Source: Hyparrhenia diplandra (taxonomy: Eukaryota > Streptophyta > Magnoliopsida > Poales > Poaceae). Taken from it: a DNA stretch of 64,000 nucleotides. The first letter of the stretch is position 1; the number at the start of each line of letters is the position of its first letter. Under the pieces are notes generated by a model that worked only from the letters and a program-made list of their open reading frames with translations, did no database searches and was not told the origin of the DNA. The stretch is taken from the NCBI GenBank assembly GCA_015847255.1, contig JADLZK010008421.1, forward strand, positions 186,001-250,000, written 5' to 3'. Positions 12,001-23,139 of the stretch are shown piece by piece. Both the position numbers and the translations under genes were made by a program.

Positions 12001-13315
12001 TTGTTACTGGCTGCTTTGAAACACTTGTATGCTGATCTTTGTGTAAGAAGTGCCGTTTTCATGCATATGTTGTCTGCTTGCAGGAAGGCAAAATTGTGGA
12101 TACTTTGGAGGGAGCAAACCCAGCCAGCCTAGCCAATAAGGTTGCACAAGTAGCTGGGCCTGCTAGTGTTGCTGAGTCTGCTGTACCTGCTAGCCTTGGA
12201 GTTGCTGCTGGACCTGCTGTACTTGAAAACATCCAAAAGATGGCACAACAAAATGGTTCTTCAAACTCTGGTAGCACGGAAGATGCATTGAATAAGCGAT
12301 TGGAGCAGATTGTCAATTCCCATCCTGTGTTTTTATTTATGAAGGGAACCCCAGATCAACCAAGGTGTGGTTTCAGCCGTAAAGTGGTCGACATTTTGAA
12401 GCAGGAAGGAGTCCAATTTGGGAGTTTTGACATTCTTACAGATAATGATGTTCGTGAAGGTATGAAGAAGTTCTCCAACTGGCCCACTTTCCCTCAACTC
12501 TACTGCAAAGGTGAGCTGCTTGGTGGATGTGATATTGTTATCGCTATGCATGACAGCGGTGAACTGAAGGATGTTTTTGAGGAGCACAATATTCCCTCAA
12601 ACATCAGGAAGGCAAAAATGAAGAAGCAGGTGAACCTGTTGCTGAAACTGAGAAGGGTGGTGCAGTTGCTGAACCAGTCGGGCTTACTGATGCTCAGAAA
12701 GCTCGTTTGGAAAGCCTTATTAATTCTAGCCCAGTGATGGTATTCATTAAAGGTACACCTGAGGAACCAAAGTGTGGGTTCAGTGGGAAGATGCTTCACA
12801 TACTTAAGCAAGAGAACATTCCTTTCTCCAGTTTTGACATACTTTCAGATGATGAGGTTAGGCAGGGGCTGAAGGTGCTCTCAAACTGGCCTAGTTACCC
12901 TCAACTGTATATAAAAGGTGAACTCATTGGCGGCTCAGACATCGTGATGGAGATGCATAAGAGTGGTGAGCTGAAGAAGATCCTGTCTGAGAAAGGCGTT
13001 ATTGCAAAAGAAAGTCTGGAGGACAGATTGAAGTCCCTGATTTCCTCTGCACTGGTGATGCTTTTCATGAAGGGCACTCCAGATGCTCCTCGTTGTGGCT
13101 TCAGTTCAAAGGTTGTGAACGCCTTGAAGAAGGAAGGGGTCAGCTTTGGGTCCTTTGACATCTTATCTGACGAGGAAGTTAGACAAGGTTTGAAGACATA
13201 CTCCAACTGGCCAACATTTCCCCAGCTCTACTACAAATCGGAGCTGATTGGGGGTTGTGATATCATTCTTGAGATGGAGAAGAGTGGAGAGCTGAAGTCA
13301 ACCCTGTCAGAGTAG
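9021..13315 (+). CDS. GRXS17-type monothiol glutaredoxin (Trx-Grx-Grx-Grx)
   Basis: Three exons: 9021-9196, 10535-10609 and 12084-13315. The N-terminal thioredoxin-like domain (about residues 1-110) carries WAAWCEASKQM, the single-Cys variant of the Trx site typical of this family. Three glutaredoxin modules follow, each with a CGFS site (codons near 12366, 12773 and 13094), FDIL and NWPTFPQLY-type glutathione-binding stretches. CGFS glutaredoxins bind [2Fe-2S] clusters with glutathione; GRXS17 acts in the cytosol and nucleus in iron-sulfur assembly, redox signalling and heat tolerance. Two one-base losses break the frame: the C run at 9176-9179 and the C run at 12594-12596. With both restored the coding length is 1485, 494 residues, close to the Arabidopsis protein. 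Intron 1 holds a MITE. Confidence 0.95.
9705..9929. mobile_element. Stowaway-like MITE in glutaredoxin intron 1
   Basis: Left end CCTCCGTCACCAAAAAGAAT pairs with the right end ATTCTTTTCTTGATGGAGG. The interior has the TTGGTTAAAGTGTCTAAGAT phrase common in grass Stowaway elements. TA precedes the left end. Confidence 0.75.
11852..11947. repeat. Two-copy tandem repeat, about 48 bp unit
   Basis: The unit starting ATCACTTTGGTAATAATTAA occurs at 11852-11900 and again at 11901-11947 with small differences. It lies inside glutaredoxin intron 2 and is non-coding. Confidence 0.9.
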
Positions 13316-13931
13316 ACACCTAGCATTCTTGCCTCGCTGGCGTTTCTATCATATTGCCTGCATTGGATCACTCTACTATGACATTTTGCCACTGTATTCA
13401 TAGAGCCGCGTTTGATACTTGTCTGCAATGCCACATTGCTAGAATAACTTGAGATGCTTGTTCAGTACTGATTGCTATTATATCACCAGTTCTATTTAGC
13501 AGATGGAAGCTTTTTTGTTCGGGTATTGTCACGATTTATAGATGGATGAATTAAAATATTTATAGAGTGAGTATCTGTTTCTGTGTAAATTGTGTATTTC
13601 TGTCATGACATTGTTCTTGCGGAGTCACATGTGAAAATTAAGGTTTTAATTTGAAATTAATTTTGAAAGCACTCAAATCAAGCTCGTAATTTTCCTATAG
13701 ATACTCGCGATGCGTGACCAAAACCGTGGGTGCTGCCCATGGTTTTTCATCAATCATCAATATGATTGAAATAACAATGACAACTTGCATCAATTTATAC
13801 TGTTGAGTCTGTACGACTCTCTGAGTACAAGGTGGGTGGATCAGAGTGCCGTGGTCCGTGGACTTCCCTGTGGACAAACAAAGCTACTGCGAACCTTAGC
13901 TGAGCCGCTACGCCCGCCGTCGAGATCAGAG
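13316..13931. other. Spacer between glutaredoxin and SDR genes
   Basis: The first part is the glutaredoxin 3' UTR; the last 60-100 bases are probably the 5' UTR of the SDR gene. No other feature is seen. Confidence 0.6.
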
Positions 13932-16900
13932 ATGGCGTCGCCGCCGCGGGTATGCGTGACCGGAGGCGGCGGGTTCGTCGCGTCGTGGCTCGTCAAGCTG
14001 CTGCTCTCGTGGCTACGCCGTCCACGCCACCGTCCGTGATCCATGTACGTCGTCGTCCATTCTCTTCATTAATATGTTCTTTTGGTCAAGCGTACGTACG
14101 TGCTGCGTGTGATATATGACACTACGACTCTGCTGATATGATGTATCATCAGGTGATCCCAAGAACGAGTTCCTGATGCAGCTGGACAAGGCATCGGAGA
14201 ATCTGCGGGTATTCAAGGCCGACGTGCTCGACTCCGGCACATTGGCTGCCGCCTTCGCGGCCTGCGAGGGGTGTTCCATATGGCCTCTCCCGTGCCTGGA
14301 GACAAGATCCTTGACCCTGAGGTTCGATCTAGTACTACATTATTAATCACAATCATTTGTGCTAGCAGCAGTTTATGACGATGCAAATTACTCCTCCAGA
14401 TTAGTGGCTCCCAGCAAAATAAATTTTACATCAATGTCCTATCTTTCCTAGCCGAATGTCGGTTCCTGTTACCACTGAACTAAACATAGAAAAAATAAGG
14501 TTGACAGCTACTAAAAATTTGCTTTCATATCTGCCACCGCCTGAGCGCCTGCCTCCATTGCGGTTTAGGATTCACGAAGTTTGTTTATTTTGTTTCAAAT
14601 GCTCCCTCTGTTCCAAGAGGCAGGTCCAATTAGTATTTCCCTTAGTTTAAATTCTTCATTTTAACCAAGTTTTTGAAAAAACACTAACATCGACATCTTA
14701 TCAAATTAGTTTTGTTAAATCCGCTATCAAATATGTCTTAGATAGTGTATTTATTTGGTATTGTGGATGCCATTATATTTTTCTATAAACTTAGTCAAAC
14801 TTTTGAGGAATATGAATTAGAACAAAAATAGAAAAATAGAAGTCCAAAAAATAAAACTAAGAAAAATAAACTGATATCCAAAGGTTTTTGTTCGTTACAA
14901 AGTTAGCTTTTGTTTGTGTTAGCAGTGTTTACTCAATGTATATGAACAACTGAGAAATTAGCCCTCAGTTTTTTTAAGGGAAATTAACCCCCTATACTAT
15001 TATTCTTTAATTACTGTCCTTTGGCTAACCTCATCAGTACAGAAAGAAATGATGGCTCCAACAGTGAAAGGCACCATGAACGTACTGGAAGCGTGTTCAG
15101 CTACGAAAGTGCAGAAAATCATCCTGGTGTCGTCCCTGGCTAGTGTCAGTTTTGATCCTAACTGGCCTGAAGATAAACTTATAGATGAGAGTTGCTGGTC
15201 AGATAAAGACTTCTGCAAGCAGAATAAGGTCAGAACTCAGAAATCTCATCATGTGTTACTACTAGTTTTACACACCAGATGCTGTCATTCTACCAAAATC
15301 TCCATCTGCATTATTGAAAGGTCTAGCATTCAAGCATAATTTATTTTATCTGTTGTGTCCTAAATGGTATGCATATGGACAAAGACTTCTCCAGTTGCAT
15401 ACTCAGAGATGCACTTATTTTACTTGTTTGTCAACAGAAGCCCAGCGACAAGCCTCACGCCGGCCCAGCCCAAGGCAACAAGACTCAGGAAGGAGAACCC
15501 ACGGTACTACGGCCCACAGTGGGGGTGATCGACGCCTGCGAGCGTGCAAGGGAAATCCCTGTACTTAAGCTGGTCCGGCTCCTGAGAGCAGGGATCGTTG
15601 AATTTGTAATCAGACACTCGAATCTCGTTAAGCGAACTGCATCCTGCAGCTAGCGTGCTCTACTTTCCCTCTTCCAGTTTTCCTTCCAATCTATCCCCAA
15701 TTCCCGATGCTTTGCTTCTCACATTTGGTATCGGATTAAGCCACCGGTCCTTGGATTCCGCCGAGTGCCGGTTCGTACCCATTGATTGCTTGATTCCACC
15801 GGATTTGGTAGGTCGATTTCCATCTTCGGTCTGTTCATCAGCCGAATTGGGGGATCCTGTAATTCCGATCCAGGAATCGCGATTTGTGGCGAATCCGCGC
15901 TGGACTCCGACGAAGCCCCGCACGACCACTACACGCGGTTGCGAAGAAGCTCGGGGTCATGGATCCTCATCAGAAGCTCCTCCCGATGAGATGAGGGCGC
16001 CGGCACCCGCCTGGGGCGTTGAGAAGCGCCCGACGAGGTTGAGAAGAAGCTTGACGGCAACAACGCACGGCGTCCGCCCGCATCAGCAAGTTGGAGGATG
16101 CCGCGAAGGTGTTCGACGAATGGCGGCCTGAAGTTGACGGGTACATCGACGATCTCTCGCGCCGACCTCAAGCGCTTGACTCCCTCAAGCTTGAGGTGGG
16201 AAAATCACCAAGTATGTGGAGCGTTCCATGGTGGACGGGCCATCCGCGAGCCGCGTGAGTCTTCGCCGCGCCCCGCGTTCGGATCCACACCCGCCCAAGT
16301 CGCCGCCGGCTCCCCGCTCTCCGAGCATGGCCGCCCTCGACGCCAAGGTGTGAACGCCTCGCCTCGCCGACACAACGCCGGCAGGGGCGCGTTCACGGCC
16401 GCCCCGCGCCCATCTGCGGGAACCACGGCCACCCGCCCAACGGGCATCACGCCGGTCGGGGTGGTTTCGGAGTGGTTTACACTCGAAATCACCACTCGAA
16501 CAGTGGTACGTCCCGTATGCCATACTCCTCGCCCTCTTCCGATGCCCCAGACCACCACCTCGCCCCTCCTCCGTCTCTATCGTGGGTCGTCATTGGGAGT
16601 CCGATCATCGGGGTGGGAGTAGCGGTGGTCGACGGGCAAGTTACCCAAGTTCGATTTCCCTCGGTTTGAAGGGGATCATCCAAAGCTGTGGATTAAACAA
16701 GGCTCGTCACTATTTCAAACTCTATCGAGTCGAATCGAGTTGTGGGTGGAAGCCGCTACTATGCACTTTGCTGGTGCGGCTAAACGTTGGCTGTCTTCTG
16801 TCGAAGATGAGCTCGAGTCGGTGTCGTGGGATGAGTTCGCTGTTAAGCTGTTAACCAGATTTGCTAGGGATGAACATGAGTTACTGATGCGTCGTTTGTT

Positions 16901-19900
16901 CCAAATTCGCATGACTGGGTCAGTAGATGAGTACATTACCCAGTTTGTGTCCTTAGTTGATGACCTCAAATCCTACACCAAACATCCAGATGAATGCCTT
17001 TACATCCAACGTTTCATAGAGGGCTTGCGGGATGATATCAAGTCTGTTCTTATTGTTCATCGCCCAAACACCCTGGATACTGCTTGTCTACTTGCTCAAT
17101 TACAGGAAGAGGCGACGAATGGGAAACGGCAGTTCCGCCGTCAGGAAGGCGCTGCTCCACGGCCACCATGGCCGAACGGCAATGTGCTGCCTCCTCCACC
17201 ACCGAAGCCGACGCCTAATGACCCACGCAGGACGCCACAACCTGTGGGAAATTCAGTGGAAGCTCGCTTTCAAGCTCTTCGCACAGCCAGGCGCGCGCAG
17301 GGCCTCTGCTTCAAGTGCGGCGCAAAGTGGAGCCGCGAACATCGCTGCTCCGAGAATGTACAACTTCACCTTGTACAAGAGTTGCTGGACGTCTTCCCTG
17401 ATGAAGGTGATGAGTCTGAATTTACCCCACCATCTCCTACTCACTCGCAAGTTATGATGCATCTCTCGTTTGCTGCTACCACGGGCGCTTCGTCGCCGAA
17501 GTCCTTCTGTTTTTCTGGGCTGATTCAAGGGGTCCCTCTGAACATATTAGTGGATTCTGGCAGTTCTCACACTTTTCTCAGCCATACAGTAGCCACTTCT
17601 CTATCAGGTGTTCAGGCTTTGGAACCACCCATTCGGGTTCAAATTGCTAATGGTGAATGGTTGGTGTGCAACTCCTTTCTGCCATCTGCATTGTGGTCAG
17701 TTCAGAACTGCTCTTTCACTAATGATCTGAAGATTTTACCGTTATTTTCATATGATATGATTCTGGGACTAGACTGGCTATCCAGCTTCAGTCCTATGAG
17801 TGTCCACTGGGGGCAGAAATGGATTTCTATACCATATTTGGATTCTACAAAGACTCTTGTTGGGGAAGATGTTTCTTTGCCACCGGGGTCCATTATTCAG
17901 CTTTGTGCGATTCAGGACACCGCTGAAAAGGTACCAATATCGATCCAGGCTCGATTGGATGGCTATTCTCATCTGTTCAAACCAACTGAGGGACTTCCAC
18001 CTAGCCGAGCATGTGATCATTCTATCCCGTTAGTCCAAGGTGCTCAGCCTGTATTCATTCGCCCCTACCGGTATGCTCCAGTGCTCAAGACAGAGATCGA
18101 AAGACAAGTAACAGAGATGATGGATCAAGGCATTATTCGGAAGAGTGTCGGTGCCTTCTCCTCCCGGTCCTTCTCGTGAAGAAAAAGGACAATTCATGGC
18201 GCTTCGTGTCGACACCGACAACCTGAACGCTATCACTGCCAAGAGTAAGTACCCAAGTCCCTATTATCGAGGAGTTATTGGATGAATTGCATGGTGCTTC
18301 CTATTTCTCCACATTGATTTGCGGTCGGGCTTCCATCGATACGAATGCGAGCCGAGGACCAGCACAAGACCGCATTCCAAACACATTTCGGGCATTTTGA
18401 GTTTAAGGTGATGTCATTCGGTCTCACCGGTGCCCCCGAACTTTCAATGAGGCTATGAATGCTACTTTGCACCCTTGCTTGAGGAAATTTTTGTGGTTTT
18501 CTTCGATGATATTTTGGTTTACTGATAGCAGTTTGGAAGATCATTTGGTCCATCTCGCACGGTCTTTGACACGCTCACCGAGAGATCGGTGGCAACTTAA
18601 ACTGTCCAAGTGTTCGTTTGCTAGAACCCGTATTGCATATTTGGGACATGTTGTCGTAAGCATGGCGTCGAGATCGATCCGTCTAAGCTGGATGCCATCC
18701 GGGCCCGGCCTACTCCACGCATACCAAGGAGCTGCGGTCCTTTTCGGGGCTTGCCGGCTATTATCGCCGTTTCGTCGGACACTTTGGTCTCATCTCGGCC
18801 GTTGACAACTCGTTGAAGAAGCGTGTGGTGTTTGTATGGACCTCTGTTCATGAAGAGGCATTCCAGGCCCTCAAGATTGCTCTGCAAAGTGCCCCGGTTC
18901 TGTCCTTGCCCGATTTTTCCGGGCCTTCGTAGTGGAGACGGATGCTTCTGAGGCTGGGATTGGTGCAGTATTGTCTCAAGACGGGCATCCATTGGCGTTC
19001 CTGAGCAAAGCATTGGGTCCCAAGTCGCGTGGCTTATCCACTTATGAAAAAGAATTCATGGCGATTCTCATGGCAGTGGATACTTGGCGTTCATATTTAC
19101 AGTTCCAAATGTTCACTATTCTCACCGATCAAAAGAGCTTGACACAGCTGTCAGAACAGCGTTTGCACACTTATTGGCAACAACGAGTTTTCTCCAAGCT
19201 CCTGGGACTCCAATACGGGATCGTTTACCGGTCGGGTTACGTCCAATCTTTGCCGCCGATGCCATGTCTCGGCACCCGCTCCCCAAGCTATCTGTTCGGT
19301 GGTTTCGTCAGTACTTCCATCCTGGGTACAGGCAGTTCAGAACAGCTACTCTGATGATCAGGAAGCACAGGAGCTAATCCGCAAGCTTACACTTGATCCG
19401 GCTGCCGTTCCTCAGTTCTCCTATCAGTCTGGCCTCTTACGGTATAACAACCGCATTTGGATTGGTAATGATCCTGCTCTACAGCAGCGGCTTATCTCTG
19501 AATTCCATGCCGCGCTTGGGGCGGGCATTCTGGTATACCAGTGACTATCAGTCGTCTTCGACAGTCCTTTGCTTGGAAAGGGTTGAATACTGCTGTCAGG
19601 GACTATGTCAGATCTTGCTCTACCTGTCAACAAGCCAAGTATGAGCGCACTCGCCCTGCTGGTCTTCTACAACCTCTTCCTGTGCCCGAATCAGCTTGGC
19701 AGGTGCTCTCCATGGACTTCATAGAAGGCTTACCGGAATCTCACTCTTGCAATTGCATCATGGTAGTCGTGGACTTACTTACCAAGTACAGTCACTTTGT
19801 GCCTCTCAAACACCCATTTACAAAGCATCATCTGTCGCCTCGGCATTCTTTCATCATGTTTACAGATTGCACGGGCTACCACTGGATATCATATCAGACC

Positions 19901-21814
19901 GGGACAGAATCTTCACGAGCAACTTTTGGTCAGAATTGTTCAAACTTGCCGGGGTCACTCTCTGCAGAAGTACTTCTTACCATCCGGAGTCTGACGGCCA
20001 AACGGAGAGAGTCAACCAGTGTGTTGAAACTTACCTTCGTTGTTTTGTCCACGCTGCCCCAAGGAAATGGAGTCAGTGGCTCTCCACCGCCGAATTCTGG
20101 TACAATACTTGTCTACATTCCGCGATCGGCCGAACACCATTTGAGGCCTTGTATGGGTATGCACCTCGGTTGCTTGCTGTCGACCCGACTGCCGCTCATC
20201 ATCCCGAAGTCCAGACTTGGGCAACCGATCGACAATGGATGGACATGCTGCTTCGCCATCATCTGAGCCGTGCCAAGAACAAGATGAAGGAGCAGGCAGA
20301 CAAGTTTCGCTCTGATCGCACATTCCAAGTGGGCGAGCTGGTTTACTTGAAGCTTCAACCATATGTTCAGTCTTCGTTAGCTCCACGATCTCATTACAAG
20401 CTGTCGTACCGTTTCTTTGGGCCCTACAAAGTGATTGCTACTGTTGGCTCGGTTGCGTACAAGCTCGACCTGCCGGCTCATTCATCTCTGCATCCAGTCT
20501 TCCATGTTTCACAACTGAAGAAGGCAGTCGGCGCCAAACACCAGGTAGTCTCCAGCTTGCCGTCTGATTTCAGTCTTCACCTAGCTCCAGAACAGGTGCT
20601 CGACCATCGGGTGGTGGAACGTGACTCTGTTCAAGTTGAACAAGTGCTGATCAAGTGGAATAATCTACCCCGTGATCTGGCTACCTGGGAAGACTCGGCA
20701 TCGATTCAACAGGAGTTTCCGAAGGTCACTGCTTGGGGTCAAGCAGCTGCCCAAGGGAGAGGGAATGTCAACAGAAGCCCAGCGACAAGCCTCACGCCGG
20801 CCCAGCCCAAGGCAACAAGACTCAGGAAGGAGAACCCACGGTACTACGGCCCACAGTGGGGGTGATCGACGCCTGCGAGCGTGCAAGGGAAATCCCTGTA
20901 CTTAAGCTGGTCCGGCTCCTGAGAGCAGGGATCGTTGAATTTGTAATCAGACACTCGAATCTCGTTAAGCGAACTGCATCCTGCAGCTAGCGTGCTCTAC
21001 TTTCCCTCTTCCAGTTTTCCTTCCAATCTATCCCCAATTCCCCGATGCTTTGCTTCTCACATTGTTGTTATATCAGATTTGGTATGCTCTTGCAAAGACC
21101 GAATCAGAAGAGATAGCTCTGGAATACGGCAAAAGGAACGGACTACATGTTGTTACTCTTTTGCCTGGTCTCGTCTTTGGCCCTCTGCTGCAGACTGTGG
21201 TAGTCAACACTAGCAGCAAAGTTCTCGTATATATGATAAAAGGTTATATATACTATTTAACTCTTCGATCTGTTTGCTACTCGTCTCTGACAAACTTCCT
21301 TGTAATTTTAATTCCACATATATTTCAGGAGGTCAGGATACAATGAACAACAAATTCTGGCCCATAGTGGATGTTCGTGATGTTGCCGATGCTTTTCTTC
21401 TAGCATATGAGAATGCTGAACCATCTTCGAGATACATATGCTCATTAGACCAAATGGACATAAAAGACTTGTTGGCTGTTATGAAGAGCATGTACCCTGA
21501 CTACAGTTATGTGGACAAGTAAGTATATATAGCATATATATATACCTCCATAAGACTAGAAGAGTGGTGTGGACAACTAAGTGATAAATCCTTAGTATTG
21601 AGTATTGACACTTACATATATCAGGATGGTAGATGTTGGAGGTAAGGTTGCAGTTACCTCAGGTAAACTGCTGGATCTGGGATGGGAACCAAGGAAGCTG
21701 GAGGAGACACTAGCGGATAGTGTTGAATGCTACAAAAAGGCAGGCCTTCTTCAGGATGCGGATGGTGAACCTTGCCGGCTACCTTATTTTTACCGCATGA
21801 ATGCTGAGGAATGA
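13932..21814 (+). CDS. Cinnamoyl-CoA-reductase-like NADPH-dependent reductase (extended SDR)
   Basis: Six exons: 13932-14044, 14153-14321, 15043-15228, 21077-21242, 21329-21518 and 21625-21814 (338 residues when read through). The N-terminus VCVTGGGGFVASW is the Rossmann dinucleotide-binding loop; MASPV and LVSSLASV follow; the catalytic Tyr-x3-Lys is in IWYALAK, split from the preceding NK by intron 3. The family reduces phenylpropanoid CoA esters, dihydroflavonols or aldehydes in the cytosol. The CCR signature NWYCY is not present, so true lignin CCR activity is doubtful and the substrate is unknown. Frame lesions: around 14007-14012 (family Ser-Arg-Gly-Tyr expected) and a lost G at 14268-14271. 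Intron 3 was about 0.2 kb before a 5.6-kb retroelement landed in it 15 bp from the acceptor AG end. Confidence 0.88.
15429..15723 (+). repeat. 5' LTR
   Basis: Begins TGTCAACAGAAG and ends TTGCTTCTCACA. Identical to the 3' LTR except for a C run near 15702 that is one base shorter. No clear TATA box was identified. Confidence 0.95.
15726..15741 (+). other. Primer binding site (initiator Met tRNA type)
   Basis: TGGTATCGGATTAAG lies two bases after the 5' LTR. The first seven bases match the usual TGGTATCAGAGC site complementary to the 3' end of initiator methionine tRNA; the eighth differs. Confidence 0.75.
15959..20865 (+). CDS. Gag-pol of the Ty3/gypsy element (several frame breaks)
   Basis: Gag probably starts at the ATG at 15959; a conserved gag core (LWVEAATMHFAGAAKRWLSS) is at about 16738, with the zinc knuckle CFKCGAKWSREHRC near 17308. 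The aspartic protease site is LVDSGSSHTF near 17550. Reverse transcriptase covers about 18000-18800 with its FFDDI catalytic box near 18500; RNase H begins METDASEAGIGAVLSQDG at 18932; integrase shows SMDFIEGLP, ISDRD and YHPESDGQTERVNQ (19700-20020); a chromodomain-like segment (LIKWNNLPRDLATWED) is at about 20648. Frames change at a C run near 18163, around 18205-18330, and again in the RNase H and integrase segments. The last open frame runs 100 bases into the 3' LTR and stops at 20865. The breaks look like sequence errors given the near-identical LTRs. Confidence 0.9.
20752..20765 (+). other. Polypurine tract
   Basis: The purine-only run AAGGGAGAGGGAA abuts the TG of the 3' LTR, the expected place for the plus-strand primer. 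Confidence 0.8.
20766..21061 (+). repeat. 3' LTR
   Basis: Same sequence as the 5' LTR with one extra C near 21040. The element's last open frame ends inside it. Its 3' third is pyrimidine-rich with a CAG at 21012-21014 that could act as a cryptic splice acceptor for the host gene. Confidence 0.95.
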
Positions 21815-22339
21815 ACTGATCTCCATCAGTATTTTCTAGAAGCTTTCTTTGTGTGTTGTATTTAAGCTTAATTTCCTTTTTGGATTGCAGGCTCTTTCAC
21901 ACATTGTCCTAGTAACTGTATTTTTCTTTTCATTTTAAGCACTCCAGGTTTCTACTACTCTATAATGTGTGCAACTTTCCAAGTTGCTTGAACATGTGCT
22001 TATTATTATATAGCACGACATTTGTTCAAACACTTGTGGCCCTGAGCAGATCATTACCACTGCAAGTTGAAATCCAGGAACCGTAGGTAGTAGTTAAGCT
22101 GCTGGACCATCACAGTTTATTGGCTGCAATGCAATTCAAAATCACAGTACTGGGCGCTCGGTGCACGCATGCAGATGGCGATCAGTGCGAGCGCTGATGG
22201 AAGCAAGTGCCAGATCGGCTCCGCGTGCAGAACCAAGCAGAACGCCAGAACCTTGCAGTGAGTGGATCCCATCGTAGGTGTGGTGCCGACCGTGCGCGTT
22301 GGCAGCTGCGCATCCGACTTCCACTTTCCGATCGCCTGC

Positions 22340-22566
22340 ACATCACAGGCTTGGGGGCAAATGTGCTGGCTCGGCGGAGCGCAGAGCATCGTAGAGACCG
22401 GAAACGACATCCTTGGCTCACTGCAGGTTAACAGGTGTGACCGTCAAGATGGTAAATCCGGGGGCAGCCTGTACGCGGTGGGTGGCTGGCTCCGTTCTTT
22501 GCTTCTGCTGCTCTCTCCATCGAACCGCCACCTTTTGCTTCTCTCTTATGCATTCCGTTAATTTTC
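22340..22566 (+). repeat. Dispersed direct repeat, copy 1
   Basis: About 227 bp, from GGCTTGGGGGCAAATGTGCT through CGTTAATTT. It recurs in the same orientation at 27318-27555 with scattered substitutions and small indels. Neither copy has a convincing frame. Confidence 0.85.
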
Positions 22567-23139
22567 TCTATATTTTCTGCACATGGATGCAACATAAGCC
22601 GATACGTTGGTGCCATCGATTTCATTGATAACCTGTCAAATACTCGGATCTTCTACCTACCAGCATATGCCAATACCGTTGGTGCATCATTGAGGAGTTT
22701 TATAGCGTTGTTTCTAAAATTGCCACTCTAAACAAAAAATTTCATTCATAAGTTTCATAGACATTTAATTCAGTGGCTCATAAAAATTTGGCAATCGTGA
22801 TAAGAGAGTTTTATGTAGATGAAAACTCTATTCTTCTATCTCTTCTTTACAACGTTGACATGTCATAAAAATGTCTATCGTAGTCTATCAAATGCAAATA
22901 AAACTCACAATGAGACTGGCCTTAGAGCAGTTGTGATGTAGGGTGCTAACAAAAGATTCCCTGGGTGCATACAATGCTTGGGTGGTTGTTTGAGCACTTG
23001 GTGCTACAGTATAGAATCATATTTTCATATTTCTTTAAGGAAAGTTGGAGAGCCTTTTACATATTGTGTCCTATTTTAGGTTTGTCTTTCTTGCCAATTT
23101 CTATAAAATGTATAAACTGCAACTGCTCTTATGAAATCT

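Larger units (their letters stand above)
15429..21061 (+). mobile_element. Full-length Ty3/gypsy chromovirus-type LTR retrotransposon (Reina-like)
   Basis: A 5633-bp element with LTRs of about 295 bp that start TG and end CA. The 5-bp target duplication TTGTT is present at 15424-15428 and 21062-21066. A methionine-type primer site follows the 5' LTR and a purine tract precedes the 3' LTR. Domain order is gag, protease, RT, RNase H, integrase, with a chromodomain-like end, which is the Ty3/gypsy chromovirus order; the short LTRs and total size fit the Reina lineage (inference). The LTRs differ only by one C in a C run, so insertion was very recent. It sits in sense orientation in intron 3 of the SDR gene. 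Confidence 0.97.

Noticed and set aside
12590..12740. Possible programmed frameshift in the glutaredoxin gene
   Set aside because: The site is a plain C run with no slippery heptamer or structure, and the same type of lesion occurs in many unrelated genes here.
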